Source: Vulcanococcus sp.
GTDB taxonomy: Bacteria; Cyanobacteriota; Cyanobacteriia; PCC-6307; Cyanobiaceae
Direction: 5' to 3'
NCBI GenBank assembly: GCA_019264575.1
Contig: JAHUZV010000010.1
Location: forward strand, 1 to 64,000
Length of the DNA stretch: 64,000 nucleotides
Each line of letters starts with the position of its first letter. The stretch's first letter is position 1. Of the stretch, positions 1 to 6,994 are shown one piece after another. Under the pieces are notes generated by a model, which saw nothing but the letters and a program-made list of their open reading frames with translations, was not told the DNA's origin and did not search any database. The translations under genes and the position numbers were made by a program.

Positions 1-75
1 GGCCACGCTTTGCCGCTGCGGTGGGCTCATTCGCCTCCTCACATCAGCCTTAACAGCCTCGCTGTAACGGCGCAT
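1..75 (-). CDS. IS3-family OrfA, first 25 codons only (continues outside the window)
   Basis: On the minus strand an ATG at 75-73 opens a frame that begins MRRYSEAVKADVRRRMSPP, almost the same as the N-terminus of OrfA in the complete element. OrfA is the helix-turn-helix part of the transposase and binds the element ends. The frame runs off the window edge, so one cannot tell whether the gene is intact. Confidence 0.7.
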   Translation of the reverse strand, partial: MRRYSEAVKADVRRRMSPPQRQSVA

Positions 76-140
76 TGCTCATATCCTCAAGCCCCCGGGT
101 GTTCAGATCAGAGGGGTGACAACTTTCCTGAAACCGGGGG
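1..140 (-). mobile_element. End of an IS3-family element, cut by the window edge
   Basis: This stretch is nearly the same as the start end of the complete IS3-family element at about 2764-2903. It includes the first codons of OrfA and the terminal sequence with the core TTTCAGGAAAG read on the minus strand. By eye about nine in ten bases agree, so this is a second, diverged copy in the same orientation. The rest of the copy, if it exists, lies to the left of the window. Confidence 0.85.
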
Positions 141-193
141 GGTCCAGATCCCTAAGTCCTGTCTTTGCGATATTCCCAATGCATACAATATAT

Positions 194-847
194 TCACGCC
201 GAAGCGAGCGCAATGGCACGTGACAAAGCAAGCGCCATTATATCCCACGTCATAATTCCATGAATATAGATCAGCACACGCGCGACTCTTGTTGTCCCGT
301 CAAAGTTATCCAGCGTATTCGTCAGAAGCGATGTAAATGACGCGATAAAATAGTCAACTGGCGACGGAATCTTGTCCCCAGAGGTGCTCGACGAAAAGAT
401 GCGTCCTCGTCCAACCGCAACGGAATACGAATCAAAACGCCAATACAACCAGCCCCAAACCAACAGCAGGCATGGAAGAAATATGAGAAGCTGAGAGAAT
501 AGAAGTATGCGGTCGGAGGGAGGGAAGAATATCATCAGGTTCAGGATTCCGAAAAGCGTCAACAGTCGAAGCCCGACCAGAGCGAACATGATGTCGACCA
601 GCAAGCGGCGCCATCGGGGTGTCAGCGGGCAAAACAAGCAGGCAAATGCCGATGCAATCAGGAAAGGCAACGCCACTGGACCAACTGATTCTCGGATATA
701 CGCAAGGAATGCAATCGAATAGTTAAGTAGCGAGTAAGGAGTCGATTCCCCGCTTGCGAGCAAAAACAGATTGCCAGAAATGCCCTGAAGCAGGGCCACC
801 AAGGACAGCAGGAATACTTCCCAATTGCGGCTAGCGAAACGCCTCAA
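194..847 (-). CDS. Unknown multi-pass membrane protein
   Basis: A 217-residue protein that I do not recognise. It has about five or six hydrophobic segments (roughly residues 10-30, 40-72, 84-108 and 113-135, and a last one near 192-215) and a polar loop around 140-185. The C-terminal stretch, with IYIHGIMTWDIMALALSRA, looks like a well-formed helix and argues for a real protein. The gene sits between two copies of the same IS3-type element and is less G+C-rich than the core chromosome, so it was probably acquired. No function can be inferred. Confidence 0.55.
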   Translation of the reverse strand: MRRFASRNWEVFLLSLVALLQGISGNLFLLASGESTPYSLLNYSIAFLAYIRESVGPVALPFLIASAFACLFCPLTPRWRRLLVDIMFALVGLRLLTLFGILNLMIFFPPSDRILLFSQLLIFLPCLLLVWGWLYWRFDSYSVAVGRGRIFSSSTSGDKIPSPVDYFIASFTSLLTNTLDNFDGTTRVARVLIYIHGIMTWDIMALALSRAIALASA

Positions 848-1208
848 TGCAATAAGGTTCGGATCTCATTCCAACCATAGCGGGCGTGCAGAGTATTGGC
901 AAATAGAACAGAGCCCTAACATGCCAAGAGTTATGGAAGCCAATCAGGAGTCGCAACGCTATTTGCGGAGGATCAAGTTCAACATGGTCAGAACTAGCAG
1001 GATCAAAGGAAACCGAGCGTCCCCACCACCCTGGGGCGCCCGTGAAGAACAGCCTATGAACGAAAAACCACTGGAATACTATTGTTGTGAATTTGAAGGG
1101 TGAGGGAATAAATGAGTTTCAACACTCCAACCCAATCTACGGAAGCCAACGGAGGTTCATCAAATGCACTTCCGTATCGATGCTGGTGGGGGAGAAATCC
1201 CCTGCCAC
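848..1208. other. Intergenic stretch between the membrane protein gene and the IS3 element
   Basis: About 360 bases with lower G+C than the core genome. Short open frames occur on both strands but none resembles a known protein or has a convincing ribosome site. It may hold the promoter of the membrane protein gene at 194-847. Confidence 0.5.
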
Positions 1209-1214
1209 GGTGAC

Positions 1215-1235
1215 TTTCAGGAAAGGTGTCACTCC
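1215..1235. repeat. Left terminal inverted repeat of the IS3 element
   Basis: Core TTTCAGGAAAG followed by GTGTCAC. It pairs with the right end at 2876-2896 with two mismatches in 21 bases. It lies just downstream of the end of OrfB. Confidence 0.8.
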
Positions 1236-1246
1236 TGGGCTGCCGT

Positions 1247-2368
1247 TTATGCGGCCTGCATCAACGGTAGCTTCTGTTCCAGGTCGTGCTCATCCGGCGG
1301 CTGATTGATCCAGACCACCTCCGGTTGACGCCAACACCTGGTTGATCGTGACCAACGCCTTGGATGGCGCTGTCGGGCCTGTTCATACACGACAGAACGG
1401 TGCCTGCAGATCTCCGTAGCCTGACCATCGTGACGTTGCTGGGGAGTCACGAATTTGATCCCGCTGTGCCGGTGCCGATGGTTGTACCAGTCGACGAACG
1501 CGGCCACCCACTGACAAGCCTGCTCTTTGGAGGCAAATGGCTTACGGGGGTAATCAGGCCGATACTTCACCGTTCTGAATAGCGATTCCGAGTACGGGTT
1601 GTCATTCGACACCCGTGGCCTGGAGAAGGATCTGAGGACGCCCAGTTCCTCCAGCCGGCATTCCAGCGTGGCCGCACGCATGGCGTTGCCGTTGTCGGCA
1701 TGGAGAACCAGGGGGTGCTTCCTGCCTTTGCTGATCCGTTCTCTCAAACAAGCCCTACTGACCAGATCCGCTGCAATGGCTGGATCTTCACGCTCATCCA
1801 CATCCCAGGCCACGACCTTTCGGCTCCAGACGTCGATCACCAGGTAGAGGTAAAGCCAGATCCCGCGCACGGTGGTGGGCAGATAGGTGATGTCCCAACT
1901 CCACACCTGGTTTGCTCCTGAGGCCCTGAGCCGTGGAACGGGGCGCGGTTCCTGTGGTGGCCGTGCACGACCGCGACGGTGAACCTGGCCATGGGCATGG
2001 AGTACCCGGTAAAAGCTGCTCTCCGAGCCGATGTACAGACCCTGATCGGCCAGTGCTGGCACGATCTGCCCTGGCGGCAGTGAGGCGTACTCCGCCTGGT
2101 TGCAGGTGAGCAGGATGCGTTGGCGCTCCTCATCGCTCAGCTTGTGCGAGACCAGGCGTGGGCTGCCTTTGCGACGATCGTGACCATCGCCATCAGCGAT
2201 CAAGGCCTTCCGCCAGCGCTTGAGAGTGCGCAGGCAGATGCCGATCTCGCTGCAAGCGCTGCCCAAGCCTGCACCAGCGGTATGAGCCTCGTTGATCAGC
2301 TCGATCGCCTTGAGCCGGTGAGCGGCGCTGGTCAGCCTTCCGCGTCCTCCGAGCAGAAGGCTTCCCAC
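1247..2368 (-). CDS. IS3-family transposase OrfB (DDE catalytic part)
   Basis: 373 codons from a GTG. The N-terminal third has a helix-turn-helix region (GICLRTLKRWRKAL). The rve/integrase core follows, with the three acidic catalytic positions visible: WDITYLP (first Asp), LHADNGNAM (second Asp) and SNDNPYSESLFRTVKY (Glu). The C-terminal WYNHRHRHSGI is also typical of IS3 OrfB. The frame is -1 relative to OrfA and overlaps its end by 37 bases, so the protein is most likely made as an OrfAB fusion by frameshifting at 2368-2374. The GTG start by itself may not be used. Confidence 0.92.
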   Translation of the reverse strand: MGSLLLGGRGRLTSAAHRLKAIELINEAHTAGAGLGSACSEIGICLRTLKRWRKALIADGDGHDRRKGSPRLVSHKLSDEERQRILLTCNQAEYASLPPGQIVPALADQGLYIGSESSFYRVLHAHGQVHRRGRARPPQEPRPVPRLRASGANQVWSWDITYLPTTVRGIWLYLYLVIDVWSRKVVAWDVDEREDPAIAADLVSRACLRERISKGRKHPLVLHADNGNAMRAATLECRLEELGVLRSFSRPRVSNDNPYSESLFRTVKYRPDYPRKPFASKEQACQWVAAFVDWYNHRHRHSGIKFVTPQQRHDGQATEICRHRSVVYEQARQRHPRRWSRSTRCWRQPEVVWINQPPDEHDLEQKLPLMQAA

Positions 2369-2838
2369 TTTTTTCGCAGCACCAGCAAGTCCGCCATCTC
2401 CGCCATGGCCTTTTCCTTGCGCTGTAGCTCCTTCTTTAAGGCCTTGATTTCCCGCTGGTCCTGGGCACGGAGCTTCTCCAGCTCCTTCTGCTCTTTCAAG
2501 GTCAGCACTGGCTTCTCATTGGCATCCTGCGCTGCCTGCCGCCAACGCTCCACCTGCACCGGATATAGGCCCCGTTCCCGGCAGTAGGCGCTGAGCTCGG
2601 TGGCGTTCAGCCCAGCGGTGTCGAGTACCACCGTGAATTTGTCGGCGGCACTCCAGCCCTCAGGTTCCTTCTCCGATGCCGGCACCACCTCTCCTTGCAA
2701 CCGCCACGCCTTCCTCCAGTTGTAGAGGGTGACGATGTGAATGCCCAGCGCTGCTGAGATCTGAGCCACGCTCTGCCGATGTGGCGGACTCATCCGCCTC
2801 CTCACATCAGCCTTGACGGCCTCGCTGTAACGACGCAT
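2332..2838 (-). CDS. IS3-family transposase OrfA (helix-turn-helix part)
   Basis: 168 residues. The N-terminus carries a helix-turn-helix (SVAQISAALGIHIVTLYNWR), followed by a second domain and a long charged coiled coil (about residues 110-155, KELEKLRAQDQREIKALKKE) with heptad-like leucines, as in IS3 OrfA proteins that multimerise. The reading frame passes through the slippery A_AAA_AAG near its end and, without frameshifting, terminates 12 codons later. The ATG at 2838 matches the start in the partial copy at the left window edge. Confidence 0.9.
   Translation of the reverse strand: MRRYSEAVKADVRRRMSPPHRQSVAQISAALGIHIVTLYNWRKAWRLQGEVVPASEKEPEGWSAADKFTVVLDTAGLNATELSAYCRERGLYPVQVERWRQAAQDANEKPVLTLKEQKELEKLRAQDQREIKALKKELQRKEKAMAEMADLLVLRKKWEAFCSEDAEG
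2368..2374 (-). promoter_or_regulatory. Programmed -1 frameshift site (A_AAA_AAG)
   Basis: On the minus strand the OrfA frame reads CGA AAA AAG TGG, preceded in phase so that the heptamer is A_AAA_AAG. This is the classic slippery sequence of IS3-family elements. OrfB lies exactly in the -1 frame. Slippage here would join residue about 156 of OrfA to OrfB and produce the full transposase. Confidence 0.8.
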
Positions 2839-2875
2839 TGGTCATGTCCTCAAGCCCCCGGGTGTACTGATCAGA

Positions 2876-2896
2876 GGGGTGACAACTTTCCTGAAA
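2876..2896. repeat. Right terminal inverted repeat of the IS3 element
   Basis: Inverse of the left end at 1215-1235 with two differences. The same sequence, including the following run of G residues, is found at 116-140 in the partial copy, which confirms that it is the element end. Confidence 0.8.
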
Positions 2897-2903
2897 CCGG
2901 GGG

Positions 2904-3297
2904 CCACAGCTCAACTACCTGTTCACGGCTAAGCCGCTGAGAGCGCTTCCGCAATGGCGCGCCCTGATCACTCAGCCACTCACCGCTCGTCACCATCAGC
3001 TATTCCTGAGAGCGCCTCCCGATCACCGGTTTGAAGTGCAGCAGCTGTCGGTAATCACTCAGCCAGGCCCCGGCAGGGAGGATGGGATTCACTATTCCTT
3101 CTGCTCCACTCCGCCTCAGCCACCTCCGGCGGTTAACGGCTATCGACAGAAATACCTGTCTGTCTATACCACAAGGTGGCGAATCACAACATCTAGCTAG
3201 CGGCAAGCCGATCACTTAACGGCTCACATGGGGCATCCATCAAAAAGAATGTGATCCGTACGGACGACGACCTGCGTTGCCTCAGCTTCCGTTGTCC
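2904..3297. other. Intergenic stretch between the IS3 element and the kelch gene
   Basis: About 390 bases without a credible gene. Short frames on either strand have no recognisable product and no ribosome site. Nothing repeated or structured stood out. Confidence 0.5.
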
Positions 3298-4470
3298 TTA
3301 GACAAGTTCGACAGTATTGCCAGTCAGAAGTGCTCCATCTGGACGAGTCCCATAGCCTGTCCACTGAAACAGTTCAGCAGTAGCTAGAGCTCCGCTCGCA
3401 TCCGCTCCACCAACGATTAGTACGCTGCCGTTCTTGAGCGGTGTTGCGGTGTGGCGATAGCGCGCCGTGTGCATTGATCCAACCTCCTTGAACGTTTGGC
3501 GGGCGACGTTGTAGAGCTCTGCTGAGGCAAGCGGCAGAACACCGTCAAACCCCCCTGCCATCAGAATGGAGTTGCGGCTCACTTGGGTAGCGGTGTGACG
3601 GCCACGCGCGATATGCATCATGCCGTCCTTGACAAATTTTCCAGCGCCTGTCAGCCATGACCAGCGGCTATGCACAAATCGCTCACTGGATTTGAGTGCA
3701 TCTCCTGTCGCTGTAGCGAAGCCCCCAGCCATCAAAACCGCTCCGTTTGGCAAGAGACTGGCCGTTGGGTAGCGCCTGGGCGTTGACATGCCCTCCGCGG
3801 GGCTAAAGCTGCCCGATTTCGGATTGAAGAGTTCGGGTGAATTGACGGCCCTCCCGTTGTATCCGCCAGCCACCAAAACAGTGCCATCACGAAGCAGTGT
3901 TGCCGTTGCGTTACGTCGCGCCGTGCCCATCGAACCCGTCTCCTCAAAGCGACCGGTCTTGGGTTTGTAGATCTCTGCAGTAGCGAGGGGTGTGCCATGG
4001 CTCGTGCCTTCATAGCCGCCAGCCACAAGCACCCGACCACCTTTCAGCAGTGTCACGGTCGGGTTGAGTCGAGCTGTCAGCAACGAACCAGTCGGTGAGA
4101 AGGTTCCCGTGATCGGGTCATAGAGCTCGGCCGATGCGATGGCATTGCCACTGGCATCCTGACCACCCACCATCAGAATTCGCCCGCTGCGTAGCTGCGT
4201 TGCTTCTGCCGCTACACGACCTGCCCCCATCGACCCAGTAGCTGTAAAGGTTCTGGTGATCGGGTCGTAGATCTCAGCCGATGCAAGCGTCGCCAGCGTT
4301 GTGTCATAACCACCGGCGATCAGAACAGAGCCATCGGCAAGTTCAGTTGCTGTGTGCAACGAACGAGCACTCATCATCTGTCCAGTTGGACTGAAATATC
4401 CCGTAAGTACAGATGGTGATGGGGCCATGACGGCTGACCAAAGAACAGTGCCCGTCCATGAACAGGACAC
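3298..4470 (-). CDS. Kelch-type beta-propeller protein, probably 5'-truncated
   Basis: 390 residues made almost entirely of seven kelch-like repeats of about 47 residues. Each has a GG doublet (LIAGGYD, LMVGGQD, LVAGGYE, LVAGGYN, LMAGGFA, LMAGGFD, LIVGGAD) followed by a motif such as ASAELYDP. Seven units would close a seven-bladed propeller. Such proteins usually bind protein or carbohydrate and are often secreted, but here no signal peptide is present. The proposed start is a GTG at 4470. The frame stays open upstream to a TGA at 4527-4525 with no ATG, GTG or TTG, which suggests that the original N-terminus has been lost. It lies in the accessory region between the IS3 element and the integrase. 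Confidence 0.75.
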   Translation of the reverse strand: MSCSWTGTVLWSAVMAPSPSVLTGYFSPTGQMMSARSLHTATELADGSVLIAGGYDTTLATLASAEIYDPITRTFTATGSMGAGRVAAEATQLRSGRILMVGGQDASGNAIASAELYDPITGTFSPTGSLLTARLNPTVTLLKGGRVLVAGGYEGTSHGTPLATAEIYKPKTGRFEETGSMGTARRNATATLLRDGTVLVAGGYNGRAVNSPELFNPKSGSFSPAEGMSTPRRYPTASLLPNGAVLMAGGFATATGDALKSSERFVHSRWSWLTGAGKFVKDGMMHIARGRHTATQVSRNSILMAGGFDGVLPLASAELYNVARQTFKEVGSMHTARYRHTATPLKNGSVLIVGGADASGALATAELFQWTGYGTRPDGALLTGNTVELV

Positions 4471-4606
4471 CGATTCACTGTAAGTGCCTTTGTTGCATTG
4501 TGATGTTGGTCGGCGCGGCTGAATTCATACCACTGACGTGTCGATACGAGCCTGACTTGCTTTTGCTTAGCTGGCGTCAGTTGGATCCGCCGGGCACCCA
4601 CACGCC

Positions 4607-4915
4607 TTAACCCCCCTCCGGCGCCCAACCGCGCTGGCGGACCATGTCGTCAGTCCACCCCTGGCAGCGGCTCAGCAGGTGGTCGCCCTGGGCAATCAAG
4701 CCCTGATGCAGCTGGCAGGTGAGCAGGGGAATGCACTGGGCTCCGGGGTGATGCCGGAACCAATGGCAGGTCATGCAGACCTTGCGGCTGCGGCTGGGGC
4801 GCAGCACGTCTTCATCGAGGTAGGGCCAGGCCTCGCAGTCACCTGCAGCCTCAACGGCTGCGGCCACAGAGCGGGCAGACCTTGAACGGGAGAGCGCCAT
4901 CATCAAATCCTGCAT
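4607..4915 (-). CDS. Small Cys-containing hypothetical protein
   Basis: About 102 residues from the ATG at 4915 (MQDLMMALSRS). A GTG at 4984 would add 23 residues. The C-terminal half, with CMTCHWFRHHPGAQCIP, LLTCQLHQGL and LSRCQGWTDDMVRQRGW, resembles a family of small proteins known from Synechococcus and Cyanobium. The five Cys and several His suggest a metal-binding or zinc-ribbon-like fold, which is inference only. It is transcribed away from the next gene at 4995. Confidence 0.6.
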   Translation of the reverse strand: MQDLMMALSRSRSARSVAAAVEAAGDCEAWPYLDEDVLRPSRSRKVCMTCHWFRHHPGAQCIPLLTCQLHQGLIAQGDHLLSRCQGWTDDMVRQRGWAPEGG

Positions 4916-4994
4916 GCGCACATATGTACTAGCAGGAATCGGATTGGTTGTCGCGGGGGCTGTCGGAACCCTTTGAGGCCTCACGCCAACTCCT

Positions 4995-5321
4995 TTGCTC
5001 GTCTTCTTTCAACGCATCACTTCCTTCATCCCTTCGCTGTTCAAGCGGCAGACCGACTGCCCCTCAAAGCCCAGCGCCCTGCCTTACCAACAGGACCACG
5101 CCCTTGCTTCCTTTGAACAGGGCGACTGGCTTGCGGAGCTCGAACTCCTGCAGCTCGCCAATGCCCTGCAGCGCAGCGCGATCAGCCGCGGTGAATACGA
5201 CGAACGCGCGTTCAATCTGATGTTCGCCATCGCCGATGTCCTCGAGGCCGATCACGGCTGGAGCTTTGATCAATCCGACGCCTGGCTCGAGCGCATGGGG
5301 CTTTGGGACGAGGAGTTCTGA
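4995..5321 (+). CDS. Conserved hypothetical protein, acidic C-terminus
   Basis: Up to 108 residues from a TTG at 4995; the exact start is unclear because no ATG or GTG lies near. The region from about residue 36 on (ASFEQGDWLAELELLQLANA, GEYDERAFNLMFAIADVLEA, WSFDQSDAWLERMGLWDEEF) reads as a compact helical protein with a strongly acidic end. It looks like the small hypothetical proteins of marine Synechococcus. No function is known to me. It converges on the integrase gene, 15 bases away. Confidence 0.6.
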   Translation: MLVFFQRITSFIPSLFKRQTDCPSKPSALPYQQDHALASFEQGDWLAELELLQLANALQRSAISRGEYDERAFNLMFAIADVLEADHGWSFDQSDAWLERMGLWDEEF

Positions 5322-5336
5322 TTCACCGGCCCGGCC

Positions 5337-6677
5337 TCAACCGAGGCCAGCCGCTTTCAGCTTCATCGCCATCTCCAGCAGCTCCGGTGTGATCCCTTCC
5401 GGTAGGGCCGCAGATGGTGATGGCACAACCGAAGGTGGCTCAAAAGGCTGGATGCGGTTTGCGGCTGTTCCTCCACCGCTCCGTCGCCGCTGAAGCGACT
5501 CCTTGCGGCGGCTTGAGCTCAGCCAGCGCAGGTAGATGCGGCGGTGCACATCCAGCCCATGCCCCATCCAGCAGGCCATGTCGTCGTCAAACTCATCCGC
5601 GGTCTCCTCTGAAGTGGCGCAGCGGATGGCATACGCGTGACGCAGGTCATAGGGCCGCACCCAGTCCATCCCCTCACCGTCAGCCACCGGAGCCCAGAGC
5701 TTCTGCAACCCCTTGCGCTGGAACTCCTTGTAGAGCGCGTTCGAAACAGCCACATTGTTCACGGCGATCTTCACGCCGGAGACATCGGCAAAGCGCACCT
5801 TCCAACGGCCATTGAGCTGGTCGTGGAATTGATCCCAGTTCTCCCGCAGGCCATAGCGCTCCACCCAGGCTTCCGGAACAGCTGGCGCGAAGTGCTCGCC
5901 GGTCTTGGTCTTCATGTCACCGGGGATGCTGATCCAGCCCTGGGGATCGATCCCCTCCGCATGCCACAGCTCATGGGGCCTGAGGCCATAGGTGGCGATG
6001 CAGCCGAACACCCACTGGTGGAAGGGCTCGAGGCGATCTAGCCAGTGCTGCAGATCGTCATCGCTCGGAATCACCCTTACGCGCATGGAGGAGGCCTTGC
6101 GGATTTTCTCGGCAGCACCCTTCGGCCTCATGGCGCGCAGCCGCTCTAGGACCGCCGCTAGGTCAAGTAAGCCGCTGCGCTGGATCTGGGACAGGGTTTC
6201 GATGCGGCGATTGAAACTTTTGAGGCTTGTCACCGGATCGAGCTCGAGGAACCAGCGGAGCAGGTGTTGTGGATCCACCGGATCACGAAAGCGCGCGATT
6301 CTCAGGCGCAGGTCATTGATGGCATGCACACGGCTGCCTTCCTTGCGGATCCGACGCTCGATGTCGGTGACGCAGGCCTCGGTCAGGGCGCTCCAGGATT
6401 CGACCTGGGTTGTTGGCTTGCCAAGGCAGTGGGCCGGCCACTGCCCGCTGCGGTGACCCTCAAGGCAGAGGTCACGCACCTTCTCTACATCGGCAGCGTT
6501 GGCATGCTCCAGCGGTCCTAGAGAGAACTCCCGCACCTGCTTGCCCTGCGCCAGTTCCCGCACGTAGATGAAGGGACTGCGTGCGTAGCGGCGCAGCCGG
6601 AACCGTGAATGCCTGGATACGAGATCCCTCGAGCAGATGTCCCATGTGTCTACTCGCTGAGACCGGAATACGGACAT
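5337..6677 (-). CDS. Tyrosine recombinase / integrase
   Basis: About 446 residues from the ATG at 6677; a GTG at 6713 is also possible. The C-terminal catalytic domain shows the family residues: Arg in TYGLRPHEL (about residue 240), the box PYDLRHAYAIR (Arg 346, His 347), MGHG (His 373) and the nucleophile Tyr 382 in RIYLRW. The N-terminal part (RYARSPFIYVRELAQGKQVR) fits an arm/core-binding region. The catalytic style resembles cyanobacterial and cyanophage integrases. The gene lies directly downstream of the 3' end of a tRNA, reading away from it, the usual arrangement when the tRNA end is the attachment site. It probably mobilised the island that extends to the left. Confidence 0.88.
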   Translation of the reverse strand: MSVFRSQRVDTWDICSRDLVSRHSRFRLRRYARSPFIYVRELAQGKQVREFSLGPLEHANAADVEKVRDLCLEGHRSGQWPAHCLGKPTTQVESWSALTEACVTDIERRIRKEGSRVHAINDLRLRIARFRDPVDPQHLLRWFLELDPVTSLKSFNRRIETLSQIQRSGLLDLAAVLERLRAMRPKGAAEKIRKASSMRVRVIPSDDDLQHWLDRLEPFHQWVFGCIATYGLRPHELWHAEGIDPQGWISIPGDMKTKTGEHFAPAVPEAWVERYGLRENWDQFHDQLNGRWKVRFADVSGVKIAVNNVAVSNALYKEFQRKGLQKLWAPVADGEGMDWVRPYDLRHAYAIRCATSEETADEFDDDMACWMGHGLDVHRRIYLRWLSSSRRKESLQRRRSGGGTAANRIQPFEPPSVVPSPSAALPEGITPELLEMAMKLKAAGLG

Positions 6678-6834
6678 AACGCCAACGGCGAAGGTGCGGG
6701 GAGTATTCCCCACAACCCCCTGTCTCGGTTGTGAACCAGTTCACAACCAACCGCCTCAACCAGGGTCAACCTGCTACAAGGTGATCACATGAGTCCCGGC
6801 TGTGGAATCCCCGAAAAAACCTGTCCCAGACAGC

Positions 6835-6857
6835 AAAAAGCCCCGCCGAAGCAGGGC
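6835..6857 (-). terminator. Rho-independent terminator of the tRNA
   Basis: On the minus strand GCCCTGC-TTCG-GCGGGGC forms a 7-bp stem (one G-T pair) with a UUCG loop, followed by TTTTT. It begins 10 bases after the tRNA 3' end. Confidence 0.85.
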
Positions 6858-6866
6858 ATTGAGCAA

Positions 6867-6940
6867 TGGCTCGGGGGAGACTTGAACTCCCGACCTTGGG
6901 GTTATGAATCCCACGCTCTAACCAGCTGAGCTACCGAGCC
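6867..6940 (-). tRNA. tRNA-Met (anticodon CAT)
   Basis: A 74-base cloverleaf on the minus strand. The acceptor stem GGCTCGG pairs with CCGAGCC and is followed by discriminator A. The D-arm has AGCTCAGCTGGTTAGAGC, the anticodon loop TTCATAA has CAT, and the T-arm has GTTCAAGTC. CCA is not encoded. The sequence resembles elongator tRNA-Met; a tRNA-Ile with a CAT anticodon (modified by TilS) cannot be excluded from sequence alone. The integrase gene follows its 3' end. Confidence 0.92.
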
Positions 6941-6994
6941 GCGGTGATTTGATTGTAAAGGATCGTCTGCCCGGATCCCTGTGGCGCCGGGGGT

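Larger units (their letters stand above)
1209..2903 (-). mobile_element. Complete IS3-family insertion sequence
   Basis: About 1.7 kb carrying the two overlapping reading frames typical of IS3 elements. The ends are imperfect inverted repeats: 1215-1235 and 2876-2896 match at 19 of 21 positions. The bases CCAC occur just outside both ends (1205-1208 and 2904-2907) and could be a target duplication, which sets the borders proposed here. The outermost 5-6 bases of the two ends do not pair, so the exact tips are uncertain. Both frames are open and the frameshift signal is intact, so the element may still be active. Confidence 0.85.

Noticed and set aside
3000..3215. 71-codon minus-strand frame between the IS3 element and the kelch gene
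   Set aside because: No ribosome site, no recognisable motif, and many rare-looking codon choices; treated as non-coding.
1..6866. Second copy of the tRNA 3' end (att repeat) within the island
   Set aside because: I looked for the T-arm and acceptor sequence in this stretch and saw no copy; the other border is probably outside the window.
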